Below, one piece after another: positions 49,419-57,163 of a stretch of DNA of 64,000 nt. The translations under genes were made by a program, and so were the position numbers. The stretch spans positions 1,860,001 to 1,924,000 of the forward strand of contig NZ_CP076643.1 in NCBI RefSeq assembly GCF_019226825.1. Reading direction: 5' to 3'. The DNA comes from Vibrio ostreae (lineage in GTDB: Bacteria; Pseudomonadota; Gammaproteobacteria; Enterobacterales; Vibrionaceae). How positions within the stretch are numbered: the stretch's first letter is position 1; the number at the start of each line of letters is the position of its first letter. The notes under the pieces were generated by a model, which saw nothing but the letters and a program-made list of their open reading frames with translations, was not told where the DNA came from and made no database searches.

Positions 49419-50716
49419 TTAGTTCGCAAAGCAATGGCAAACATGGTGGTGTCGGCCACATGCTTCGCTTAGTCAGCCAAGCAAAGGACACCTTGACTCA
49501 AGTCTTTGAGAACGGAACGATTCGCGAAACCCATGAGAACGCTAACGACCTGCGCAAGCTGAAAGAAGCACGCGTTGTTATCGTTACAAGCCGCGGCTAC
49601 CGTGTCCACCCTAAGATGGAAGCACTGATGAACTACTTCCTTGAGACAGAAGCAAGTTCGTTCCTTGGGACCCAGCACGCGGAGCGTATTCCAGAAGTAC
49701 AAGATCTGGCCCAAGAATATCTAGAAGCCAAACTCAATGGCAAAAGGGAGCAAGAAGCAGATAGGTTTAACACCCTTGAAGGTGTGGTTTATGAAATTAC
49801 TATGGACCTACAAGAATCTTGTCGACGTTTACGCAACCGCATCAGCTATGATTTTGGTTACGGCAATACACTTATTCAGAAGCAAAAAGAGAACCAAGTC
49901 GCTATAGATCAAGCTGAAAAACTTGTTAGTGGTATGAAAGCTTTCTCATTTAAGCTACTAAGTGACATCGCGGGGGACAATTCTGAGTTAAATACATTAT
50001 TCTGCGTTGAAATGCATCATGCTATTCGTAGCTGTCAGCAAGAACTTGGTTCTATCCTAAATCAACTCAGAGCCCTCATGATGAAGTATCGTAATCGAGA
50101 GCGTGATAAAGACCTTATCAATGCTTTTGATCGATTCATCGATCAAGAGCCACACTGGACTCCAAATGAAGAAGTAATTTTACCAGATGAAATGGCAAAG
50201 TATGGCGGTATACCTACATTCTGGCTATCTGAACCGATTGCATTTGCACATCATCCAAACCCTGAGGACATGGACCAAGAACCGGAACTGGCCGATATTG
50301 TAGAGAGAATCACGGCACAATCCATCGAGCAACAAGAGACGCCGATTATCGAAGAAGCTGAGCGTCGATATTTTACACTCGATGTTGAGATACAAGAACT
50401 GATTGAAGCTGATATTGATTCCCACTGCGATACTTTCTTTGCAGAAGCCTTTATGGCTCAAGGGAAAACAAAGGTTTCTGCTCTGGATTACTATGAGCAA
50501 ATCAACGATAACCTACCTGAAGATCTTGAGCGACTAACTTGCGCTAAAGATGTATGGCTATTTAGCGTGCTTAACTTCCATAGTTCGATGCTTCCACAAG
50601 ATCGAAAGGACTTTATTATTGAGCCTATTGGAATACATACCTATTATGCTAAGGGCAGTAACATAGGCTATGGAAACCTCCACCTAGAAGATGTGTCTAT
50701 ATCGAGGAAATTGTGA
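49415..50716 (+). CDS. MukF/JetA-like kleisin subunit
   Basis: A 433-aa protein. The N-terminal ~110 residues are winged-helix-like (MLRLVSQAKDTLTQVFENGTIRETHENANDLRKLKEARVVIVTSRGYRVHPKMEALMNYFLE). A helical middle follows (~130-240, QESCRRLRNRISYDFGYGNTLIQKQKENQVAIDQAEKL) and then an acidic region. This is the MukF/MksF/JetA layout. The start is TTG, overlapping the JetB-like stop; an internal ATG at codon 16 is possible. Kleisin function is inferred from size, order and partners. Confidence 0.65.
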   Translation: MISSQSNGKHGGVGHMLRLVSQAKDTLTQVFENGTIRETHENANDLRKLKEARVVIVTSRGYRVHPKMEALMNYFLETEASSFLGTQHAERIPEVQDLAQEYLEAKLNGKREQEADRFNTLEGVVYEITMDLQESCRRLRNRISYDFGYGNTLIQKQKENQVAIDQAEKLVSGMKAFSFKLLSDIAGDNSELNTLFCVEMHHAIRSCQQELGSILNQLRALMMKYRNRERDKDLINAFDRFIDQEPHWTPNEEVILPDEMAKYGGIPTFWLSEPIAFAHHPNPEDMDQEPELADIVERITAQSIEQQETPIIEEAERRYFTLDVEIQELIEADIDSHCDTFFAEAFMAQGKTKVSALDYYEQINDNLPEDLERLTCAKDVWLFSVLNFHSSMLPQDRKDFIIEPIGIHTYYAKGSNIGYGNLHLEDVSISRKL

Positions 50717-51561
50717 GTAGAATTACAGAAAACATTACGAGCGGAGATCTAGCTCGACTTAAAAACATCTTCGTTCCAGCCAAAATTCAAAATGGGATTT
50801 CCGTAGTATTGACGGGTGTATTTCAAGTATTTTATCAAGACTATGGCATAGGAAAAACTAGCTTTGGAAAACTGCAACTAACGCCCCAAGATATACGCCA
50901 AGTCAGGAAGCTGATTAAAGAACAAACTGGTTTTGATATTTTAACTGATCCAATACCGAGCTCTCGAACAGAAATGGCTAAGTACTTCCCAAACGAGAAG
51001 TTAAGCACTACCCCTGTCAAAGATAAGGTGGTCAAAGTCTATGGAGTATTATCTACCAACATAAATGGTAAGAAATACGATCTAGAAGACGGCATGATCA
51101 TAGAAATACCTCTTGGCAGTCTTAGAAGCATTGAACACAAACAAATAGTTATTGTCGAAAATTATGAGGCATTTTGTCAATTTAAGATTGTTCAATCTGA
51201 TATAGGCCAAAATCCGCTTGTTGTATATCGAGGAGACAAGGAAAGTGGAGTGATATCTCAAGAGATTGCTGAGCGTTTCCCACAAGTGAAGCTTGTTGCG
51301 TGGTTTGATACCGACCCTTCCGGTATTTCTTTCGCCTTAGCATCGGGAGCAAGCTATATGCTTATACCTTCTATATCCAGAGAAGCTCTTATTGAGCATG
51401 GAAAATCCTCTCTATTCGAAGATCAACACAGATATTGGGAACGAGTATCAGAGGTACTCCCCACCGAATTAGAGACATTAATCTCTAGTGTAGAAAAAGG
51501 TATAACTCAAGAATCAATAGTTGCGAACAACGTTCCTCTGGTTTTACATCCCCTCAGGTAA
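50713..51561 (+). CDS. Toprim-domain nuclease subunit (JetD/MksG-like)
   Basis: A 282-aa protein with a C-terminal Toprim fold. The catalytic Glu is in IVIVENYEAF (~145-154), the DxD in VAWFDTDPSGISFAL (~195-209), and the connecting segment NPLVVYRGDKESGVISQ has the expected spacing. JetD, MksG and topoisomerase VI A use this centre to cut DNA; in Wadjet it cleaves the trapped plasmid. The N-terminal ~110 residues are shorter than in typical JetD (~400 aa). It starts with GTG overlapping the kleisin stop, so the four genes are one translational unit. Confidence 0.78.
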   Translation: MSRITENITSGDLARLKNIFVPAKIQNGISVVLTGVFQVFYQDYGIGKTSFGKLQLTPQDIRQVRKLIKEQTGFDILTDPIPSSRTEMAKYFPNEKLSTTPVKDKVVKVYGVLSTNINGKKYDLEDGMIIEIPLGSLRSIEHKQIVIVENYEAFCQFKIVQSDIGQNPLVVYRGDKESGVISQEIAERFPQVKLVAWFDTDPSGISFALASGASYMLIPSISREALIEHGKSSLFEDQHRYWERVSEVLPTELETLISSVEKGITQESIVANNVPLVLHPLR

Positions 51562-51884
51562 TGTTTGAGGAAAAATAGCTTTATATCCAATAGGCCACTC
51601 TGAAAGTCAGTCATTAACAAAAGTAAGGTAATTATTGGAAAAAGCGCAATAGAATCATTCTGAAAAATTGAAATGAGGTATTTCCGTGTTAGATATGCTT
51701 GCCAAATCTGTTTGTATATAACGCGATTCGAGAACTTACAGATTGAGTCCTGACTAATCTGTACTAATCCATCTAATATCCCCTCCCCACATCGCATCTA
51801 GCTTCAGATATATGTTATCTAGAAAAACGCAAATAACAGGCAATAGCGGCTTGTTAGATTGTGCCTACAAACCGCATTGTTACA
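51562..51884. other. Intergenic, no gene seen
   Basis: 323 bp of AT-rich sequence between the converging Toprim and RNase H genes. No convincing ORF, terminator stem or repeat is visible. Confidence 0.5.
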
Positions 51885-52331
51885 TCAATTGATATCGCTT
51901 CTAGCAGCATCAACTGCTAACGAATCCGCTATCTCATTCCCTCTAACACCAGAATGAGCTTTGACTTTAAGTACCTCGACATACTTTCTAGAACGCAGTT
52001 CATCAACTTGTTTCCAGAGTTGCCGATGCTTAACCGGCTTCTTATTCGCTTTACGCCACCCTCGGGCTTTCCAGTCATCAAGCCAAATGTTGAAACCTTT
52101 AACACAGTAATCATTATCTGAATAGATAACATCACCATCTTCGGCATACTCCAGCCCTTCGATAAATGCCAGTAACTCCAGCTCCGCACAATCCGTCTCT
52201 CGGTCAATGGTGATGCTCTCTTCATGGACTATCTCATTGTCTTCATCCATGACCACCAGCCCTATACCACCTCGCATACAGACGTGTTGATTGTTTGGTG
52301 CAGCACCGTCTACGTAAATTGAATAGCTCAT
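51885..52331 (-). CDS. Ribonuclease HI family protein
   Basis: A 148-aa RNase H fold protein. The four acidic catalytic positions are visible: Asp in IYVDGAAPN, Glu in DCAELELLAFIEGL, Asp in VIYSDNDYCVKG, and the C-terminal Asp in VKAHSGVRGNEIADSLAVDAA. It degrades RNA in RNA-DNA hybrids and is an island-borne extra copy rather than the housekeeping rnhA. It is last in a leftward run with AlpA and three Gp2-like genes, which hints at a role in element replication. Confidence 0.88.
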   Translation of the reverse strand: MSYSIYVDGAAPNNQHVCMRGGIGLVVMDEDNEIVHEESITIDRETDCAELELLAFIEGLEYAEDGDVIYSDNDYCVKGFNIWLDDWKARGWRKANKKPVKHRQLWKQVDELRSRKYVEVLKVKAHSGVRGNEIADSLAVDAARSDIN

Positions 52332-52397
52332 TTTTTATCTCTCTAATTGAAAAAGGGCGTATGACTTTACTTAGCCAGCGCCCTGTTGATGTTTGTG

Positions 52398-52598
52398 TTA
52401 CTGAAAGGATTCTGCGTTGTCTCGCATGCTCAGACGCGATTCCATCCATTCCTCTATTTCACTTTCTACCCAAGCCACGGCACGCCCACCGAGTGGGACA
52501 CTTTTAGGAAAGTCTGTTTCATCTGCCATGAACTTGTAGATAGTTGAACGGCCTAGTCCTGTTAGTGACATCACTTCTTTAAGTCGTAGAAATCTCAT
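52398..52598 (-). CDS. AlpA family transcriptional regulator/excisionase
   Basis: A 66-aa MerR-like helix-turn-helix protein: MRFLRLKEVMSLTGLGRSTIYKFMADETDFPKSVPLGGRAVAWVESEIEEWMESRL, the AlpA pattern almost exactly. On P4-like and Vibrio islands AlpA acts as activator of int and/or as recombination directionality factor. It lies between RNase H and the Gp2-like genes on the same strand. Confidence 0.92.
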   Translation of the reverse strand: MRFLRLKEVMSLTGLGRSTIYKFMADETDFPKSVPLGGRAVAWVESEIEEWMESRLSMRDNAESFQ

Positions 52599-52661
52599 GG
52601 GAATTGTCTCCTCTTGTATATACCCATGGATAAGCCGCCACTGTAAAAAAATGCAGTCGGT

Positions 52662-53258
52662 CTACTCCACGCTAGAGCCAAAGAAATAACGCGTCTCGCT
52701 CCAAGCTTCAGCAAGACTGCTCATCCGTTTATAGACGCAGTTCTTTATGTCAGTGTCTTTACTTTTACAGCGTGTACCCAAGCTATAATTCCCTCGGTCG
52801 TTCAGCTGGACCATTGAGCGCTCATTACCTTTGTAGTGCTTTTTAATCGCTTCTCCCCAAGCTGTTTTCAGATGCCCCACAATTTCGTTACGCTTGTCCA
52901 TGGAAATAGCATCACCAAAATGCTGTTTGTAATCAGTAAACAACATCACTTGATAATGGTGCGAACGGCTATCCGCTCGCTTACGCCACACGTAATGCAA
53001 CGAATTGGTGTTCAGCTTCTCTTTCAGGATTTCAAAGTAGTCCTTAAGGGTACTGAGATCAGTATCTTGATGATCTTTAGGCAGGTATAAGTCCAAACGT
53101 GTAGCTAGAACGGTTTCAAACTGACTGAGTGCCTGTTCAAAGACATCGACCATTGAGGTCAGTGCTGATTCGTATAACCCCTTGTCGCTGTAATACAGCG
53201 GGTAATCTTCAAAAGTTCTATCAAGGGTAATGCTTGGGAGGTAGGTTCTATTCGCCAT
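52662..53258 (-). CDS. Inovirus Gp2 / YagK-YfjJ domain protein (copy C)
   Basis: A 198-aa protein, third of three tandem paralogues. It shares TFEDYPLYYSDKGLYESAL at the N-terminus, then RLDLYLPKDH, then YVWRKRADSRSHHYQVMLFTDYKQHFG, aligned with copies A and B. The family is linked to filamentous phage gene II-like replication proteins and is common in P4-like satellites. Of the HxH pair only the first His is kept here. Start at 53258; the RBS (AAAGGT) lies inside a hairpin abutting the ATG. Confidence 0.8.
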   Translation of the reverse strand: MANRTYLPSITLDRTFEDYPLYYSDKGLYESALTSMVDVFEQALSQFETVLATRLDLYLPKDHQDTDLSTLKDYFEILKEKLNTNSLHYVWRKRADSRSHHYQVMLFTDYKQHFGDAISMDKRNEIVGHLKTAWGEAIKKHYKGNERSMVQLNDRGNYSLGTRCKSKDTDIKNCVYKRMSSLAEAWSETRYFFGSSVE

Positions 53259-53298
53259 GAGTAATACCTTTTGTGTGTTAATGACATAGGCATTACTC
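53259..53298 (-). promoter_or_regulatory. Start-proximal hairpin, Gp2-like copy C
   Basis: On the minus strand GAGTAATGCC (53298-53289) pairs with GGTATTACTC (53268-53259), ten pairs with one G-U, ending exactly at the ATG. The Shine-Dalgarno is at the loop/3'-arm junction, so the fold would reduce initiation. Confidence 0.7.
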
Positions 53299-53310
53299 GC
53301 TCTGTACTTT

Positions 53311-53985
53311 TTAAGGTGAGTCGTGACTGCAACCAAAGCTCTTGTTGAAGTGATCGTTCCGGTTGGCAATGGCCTTCGCAAGACGACTGATTCGATAGAA
53401 GAATTCGTTTAACTGTAACGGGAACGTTTCTGTATCGGAGAATAGTTCAAAGCCCTCATTAGTCGGGGAATACGCTAATCCAGAGCATGGTTGGCTGTAA
53501 TAAGCTTCAACCACCCTATCCCATGTCTTCCTCACTTTTTTGTAGAGAAATCGCCCCCAACCCTCTCGACCAGTGCCTAAGTTTTGAAAGAGATCCCTAT
53601 CAAAGAGCAAGATAAGATGATGGTGATCGCTGTTGGACTCACTCGCCTTCGCCCAGATATAGCGAATGACCGTTTGCTGGTATTGATAAGTTCTGTTGGT
53701 GTATTTGTCCTTACAGAGTTCGTTAGTCTCCGATTCTAAAATACGAAAGAAATGGGCAAACACCGTTAGGTAATCTCCCTCAAAGTCACTCGGTAGATTT
53801 AGGTTGATGTGAACAGCAAAGATTCTTGGGTATTGGTTTAGTGCTTCATTCAGCACTCGGTCTATCTTCTCTAGGTATTCGAGGACGAGACCATCTTCAA
53901 AGTAGTAGAGTGGTTTCCCATTAAACGTTCGGTCATGAGTGATGGTATGGGCTCTTTGATGAGCCACGTTGAGTTGATTTAGCAT
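53311..53985 (-). CDS. Inovirus Gp2 / YagK-YfjJ domain protein (copy B)
   Basis: A 224-aa paralogue: DRTFNGKPLYYFEDGLVLEYLEKI, then VHINLNLPSDFEGDYLTVFAHFFRIL, then YIWAKASESNSDHHHLILLFDRDLFQNLG. Start at ATG 53985; fifteen earlier codons overlap the upstream hairpin and are excluded. The three copies differ strongly in sequence, so the duplication is old or they were acquired separately. A replication initiation or host-modulating role is inferred from the family only. Confidence 0.8.
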   Translation of the reverse strand: MLNQLNVAHQRAHTITHDRTFNGKPLYYFEDGLVLEYLEKIDRVLNEALNQYPRIFAVHINLNLPSDFEGDYLTVFAHFFRILESETNELCKDKYTNRTYQYQQTVIRYIWAKASESNSDHHHLILLFDRDLFQNLGTGREGWGRFLYKKVRKTWDRVVEAYYSQPCSGLAYSPTNEGFELFSDTETFPLQLNEFFYRISRLAKAIANRNDHFNKSFGCSHDSP

Positions 53986-53989
53986 AATG

Positions 53990-54022
53990 AGTTCCTGTGT
54001 TTTTTTGATTCCCACAGGAACT
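53990..54022 (-). promoter_or_regulatory. Start-proximal hairpin, Gp2-like copy B
   Basis: On the minus strand AGTTCCTGTG (54022-54013) pairs perfectly with CACAGGAACT (53999-53990). The AGGAA Shine-Dalgarno, 8-9 bases before the ATG, is in the 3' arm. Confidence 0.8.
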
Positions 54023-54047
54023 GTTTCCAACGTAATTTTTAAGAGTA

Positions 54048-54683
54048 TTAAGAGCTAGTAGCGAAGTTTCTCATAGTCCCTCCGTATACCTTTGAGTTAG
54101 GTTTCGCGAAATAACACACCCTTTTGAATAGCTCATTCTTCGATTGTTCAATATCCGATGCTTTCAGGTTTAAGCGATACACTCCGTTCTGGCAGAAATG
54201 GACTAATGCTGGTTTCTCCTGTTTAATAGCACTGCACCACGCTTGCTTGATTAGATCGGCTAGAGAGCCGTCTGACGCCCCTACATCCCCGAGTTGATAA
54301 TAGATATCTTTGTTCAGGAAGAGTGCAACGTGGTAATGATACTGCTCAGAGGTGTTCTTCTCTTTTGCCCAGATGTAGCAGGTCTTGTTCTTTAAACCCC
54401 TTCCCCAGCTTTTCTCTTTACGTTTTATATCTACGTCCAATTTGGCATTCAGGGATTTGAAGAATCGAGTGATGACTTTCGAATCTGAATCATCGAAATC
54501 TTCGGGTAGGTGTAGGTCTATCCGAAACACGGATAGCCTAGGGTGATACTTCAATGCTTTCTCTATCAATTGAGAAATCTTGTAGAGGTGAAACTTGCGA
54601 TAGAAGAATCGTTGCTTTCGTTTCGTTGGTTGAGGTAGGTCGTAGTTGTTGAACTTGTCTTCAGATGTGTACTGGTGATTCAT
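54048..54683 (-). CDS. Inovirus Gp2 / YagK-YfjJ domain protein (copy A)
   Basis: A 211-aa paralogue, first of the run: FYRKFHLYKISQLIEKALKYHPRLSVFRIDLHLPEDFDDSDSKV, then CYIWAKEKNTSEQYHYHVALFLNKDIYYQLGDVG. It alone keeps an HYH triplet in the position of an HUH-nuclease motif, following a strand (FRIDLHLP) that could be HUH motif I; this is suggestive, not proof of nicking activity. Start at 54683 with AGGGA inside the preceding hairpin. Confidence 0.8.
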   Translation of the reverse strand: MNHQYTSEDKFNNYDLPQPTKRKQRFFYRKFHLYKISQLIEKALKYHPRLSVFRIDLHLPEDFDDSDSKVITRFFKSLNAKLDVDIKRKEKSWGRGLKNKTCYIWAKEKNTSEQYHYHVALFLNKDIYYQLGDVGASDGSLADLIKQAWCSAIKQEKPALVHFCQNGVYRLNLKASDIEQSKNELFKRVCYFAKPNSKVYGGTMRNFATSS

Positions 54684-54689
54684 GGTGTT

Positions 54690-54731
54690 GTTATCCCTAT
54701 TCGTGTGTCTCTCATACACACAGGGAGTAAC
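54690..54731 (-). promoter_or_regulatory. Start-proximal hairpin, Gp2-like copy A
   Basis: On the minus strand GTTACTCCCTGTGTGT (54731-54716) pairs with ACACAC (54708-54703) and AGGGATAAC (54698-54690), with a small internal loop and one bulged base. The AGGGA Shine-Dalgarno is in the 3' arm, 11 bases before the ATG. Confidence 0.7.
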
Positions 54732-55187
54732 GTTAATTTTAGTAGTTGGTAGTTATGTATATTACCTATACCAACAAGTTAAAAATAACTTCCACACCAA
54801 AATCATGGCATAAATTCAGATTCACCTACCAATAATCATATCAAACTCAACTTACACCATCTATATTACTACCCATATATTACTTTCATCATAAATCACC
54901 AACTCGAAACTTAAATATTAATATCGCATTAAATTTCAATCATGCCAATATAATAATTGACATAGCAGTAAGAATTCAAGTAAATAAAATTAACATTTGA
55001 AAGAGTAATCTCACCACTCATTTTTTTTCAAAAAAAGTTGACTAATTAAGAAAATACACAAACGGCAAAAACCAACAAAAAAACCACATTAATCCCACAA
55101 AAAACAACAAAAACCCACTGTAAATATGTACTAAATCCGGTATATTTCTTACAATATTCCCACAAAAATCTTACTCAAGGATTCAGA
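54732..55187. other. AT-rich divergent intergenic region
   Basis: About 455 bp between the leftward Gp2-like run and a rightward unknown gene. It is very AT-rich with A-runs (for example TTTTTTTTCAAAAAAAG near 55021). It must hold promoters for both directions and could contain an origin or accessory site, but I see no defined iterons. Confidence 0.5.
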
Positions 55188-56381
55188 ATGAGTTCATACC
55201 GATATTTAGAATTAATAAAAAAATCCACTGAAAATGAATTAAAACGATATATTAGAATCATTGAATCAGAATCCGGATATAGCTATGCAATTACTAATCT
55301 TAATAATCACAAGAAAGCTAACCTTGAATTAACATTGAAGGAATTGATTAGTAAAAAATTAAGAATAGCTAGAGAAAAATTAGATAATGGAAACTTAACC
55401 GAGGAAGAAGAATATGAACTAGGCGATTGTATTGACGATCTTTTTGATCAATCAAGAGGAATTCAATATGAATTTAGCAATCACATCGGATGGCTCAATG
55501 ACGAGCCAAGAGCCCTTTATTTTTTTGTTGTTATCGTTCAGGCCATAGTTAACACAGGCAACATAGAGCTTAGCTACCCTGTAACTACATTTTCTTTCGA
55601 AGCCAAATCAGAATCAAAAGATAAAACCAAATCACAAAGTCTTTCAGGGGAAAAATACTTACCTCGATACACCGACTACCTAAAGCCTCTAGCAGATTTC
55701 TGCCCAAACAAGACTGGTTCAACCTTCGACAATCTTGTTAGTGCACTAGAAGTGATAATCACCTCAAGCTTACCAAAGGAACAGCGAAGCACATACCGCT
55801 TACTTAAGAAGGTAGAAAGCTTATATACAACCGTTTTCATTAACAGAAATGCAGATAGAAAAGCATTTAAAACAGATGATGCTAAGTTAATCAGTCGGTA
55901 CTACCGGTATTTAACAAAAAAATACCCATCCATCGGGTTATCCATAACAGAGGATGTCGATAAGCAAAAGCAAACAATCATGTGTATTTTCGATGTACTT
56001 TGTGCGACGAAAGATCCAGACACGTTTAAACAGTTAGAAAACAAATTGGTTGAGAAATTCAATAGAAGTAAAAGGGATAAAGCAGATGGTAATGTACCAA
56101 AGACGACTAAAGAAGAAAAAACACTGACATTCAGCGAATCAGATTGGACTAAGCTTATTGAGATTGCAGGAGATAGTGCAAAGAACGGGATTAAGGCCAA
56201 GCTTAAGGAATTGATAGACAAGGAACTAGCAAATCAAAAGGATGCTAAAGAGGGCAATGTAGGTCAAGATTCCAACGACGACTCTCTTACAATGCCATCG
56301 GAGCAGAAAAAGAAGGTTACAAATTTGGATAAAATATTTGAAACAAAAACTTTTGGAAGACCTCTTCTGAAGCGAGACTAA
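55188..56381 (+). CDS. Unrecognised 397-aa charged protein
   Basis: No family recognised. Soluble, Lys/Glu/Asp-rich, mostly helical. Residues 1-130 contain a helical domain ending in a hydrophobic patch (ALYFFVVIVQAIVNTG). Residues ~165-275 are a second domain (YLPRYTDYLKPLADFCPNKTG ... LISRYYRYLTKKYPSIG). The tail (~290-397) is highly charged and probably disordered, ending in a positive TFGRPLLKRD. AAGGA lies seven bases before the ATG. Codon use is AT-rich like the rest of the right end. It is the last gene before attR. Confidence 0.65.
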   Translation: MSSYRYLELIKKSTENELKRYIRIIESESGYSYAITNLNNHKKANLELTLKELISKKLRIAREKLDNGNLTEEEEYELGDCIDDLFDQSRGIQYEFSNHIGWLNDEPRALYFFVVIVQAIVNTGNIELSYPVTTFSFEAKSESKDKTKSQSLSGEKYLPRYTDYLKPLADFCPNKTGSTFDNLVSALEVIITSSLPKEQRSTYRLLKKVESLYTTVFINRNADRKAFKTDDAKLISRYYRYLTKKYPSIGLSITEDVDKQKQTIMCIFDVLCATKDPDTFKQLENKLVEKFNRSKRDKADGNVPKTTKEEKTLTFSESDWTKLIEIAGDSAKNGIKAKLKELIDKELANQKDAKEGNVGQDSNDDSLTMPSEQKKKVTNLDKIFETKTFGRPLLKRD

Positions 56382-56409
56382 AGTATAAATTCATCGTTAT
56401 AGTAAGCAA

Positions 56410-56432
56410 TAGGTACACCACAAGGTACACTG
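56410..56432. repeat. Right integrase arm-type repeats
   Basis: Two direct copies of AGGTACAC (56411-56418 and 56423-56430). The whole 23-bp unit matches the left-end unit at 34018-34040 in 20 of 23 positions. This shows both ends belong to one element and lies ~60 bp from the attR core. Confidence 0.75.
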
Positions 56433-56493
56433 TAGAAAATCAAACTGAACAATATTAAATAAAATCAATAAATTAACAACCAAGATCAACTTA

Positions 56494-56508
56494 CGCCAGC
56501 CCACCAAT
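56494..56508 (+). mobile_element. Degenerate right attachment site (attR)
   Basis: CGCCAGC followed by CCACCAAT, the tmRNA 3' end with one T lost. The 15 bases before it also match the tmRNA T-arm side at 11 of 15 positions. A terminator stem follows at 56519, as after the real ssrA. Confidence 0.65.
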
Positions 56509-56518
56509 CGATTGGAAA

Positions 56519-56550
56519 GGGCGGTAACTCTCTGAGTTATCGCCCTTTTT
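56519..56550 (+). terminator. Terminator beyond attR
   Basis: GGGCGGTAACTC / GAGTTATCGCCC (twelve pairs, one G-U) with a 3-nt loop and T5. It could be a terminator originally downstream of an ssrA copy. Confidence 0.8.
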
Positions 56551-56602
56551 GTATTCACCACTTCAATATTAGGCTGTTTGTACTACATTTTGGTACTAAA
56601 AC

Positions 56603-57081
56603 ATGCGCTATTTATCTATTTCAAAATCTGGCATTTGGCAGTTTCGCTATCACACCCCTCTGAGCATCGACACTTATTTGACGGGCTTCGTGAAGTTAAA
56701 CGATCGCTAAAAACATCAAGCAAAGATAAAGCTACGCTTTTAGCATTAGAACTAGAGATACAGGTTCGTCGCACCATCATATCCCCGACAGCAACCACAG
56801 CACTAAAGCAAGTCAGATCCATTCATAACGAAAAAAAGCACCCACCAGCAAAACAGAAAAAGCTTAAGGTGTTATGCCTAGAAAAGATGCTAGAGCGCTT
56901 TTGTCTCTATAAGGCTCAGCATATTTCTCCTAAGGCCGTTGGAATGCTGAAAGCTAAGTGCAAAACCGTTCTTGATTTAGTTGGAAAATCCCATCTCCCT
57001 TTAATTCGCATTCGCATAAAAACCACCCAGCAACACTTTTACGCGCATAAAAGTGTTGAAATACTCTTTTTTTTGCGCTAA
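56603..57081 (+). pseudogene. Frameshifted, truncated tyrosine integrase
   Basis: The first frame reads MRYLSISKSGIWQFRYHTP, a typical N-terminus of phage integrases, then runs out of frame near 56655-56665. The continuation SEHRHLFDGLREVKRSLKTSSKDKATLLALELE is in another frame, giving the known 'F...L-VKRSLKT-d...A' pattern. The reading ends ~57020-57081 without any catalytic domain. It lies just beyond attR, where the integrase of a second ssrA-type element would be expected. It is a relic, not a functional gene. Confidence 0.7.
57031..57058. promoter_or_regulatory. 11-bp perfect inverted repeat before the DUF4143 gene
   Basis: CAACACTTTTA / TAAAAGTGTTG around CGCGCA, followed five bases later by T8. 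It could terminate read-through from the integrase relic or be an operator for the ATPase gene 105 bp downstream. Confidence 0.6.
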
Positions 57082-57163
57082 AAAATGTTGTACTTTACAT
57101 TTAATTGCGCATTTTTGTGTAATAAACACTCGACTAGATAAGCACTTTAACTGAGGTGGCTAG

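Larger units (their letters stand above)
33906..56508. mobile_element. ssrA-integrated genomic island, ~22.6 kb
   Basis: The limits are the intact tmRNA 3' end and a degenerate copy of that end at 56494. Support: a tyrosine integrase at the left end, an AlpA-type regulator and phage/satellite Gp2-like genes at the right, clearly AT-richer DNA than the flanks, and matched 23-bp tandem repeats just inside both ends. Cargo comprises a GHKL/STAS module, a toxin-antitoxin-like trio, RadC/DUF2787 genes, a Wadjet-like operon and unknown genes. It occupies the same locus as V. cholerae VPI-1 but carries no recognisable tcp genes. Confidence 0.85.

Noticed and set aside
45121..51561. Lamassu/DdmABC or Zorya identity for the SMC operon
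   Set aside because: Lamassu has an SMC-like ATPase with a nuclease and small partner but no MukE/MukF-like pair plus Toprim; Zorya needs MotAB-like proteins, which are absent.
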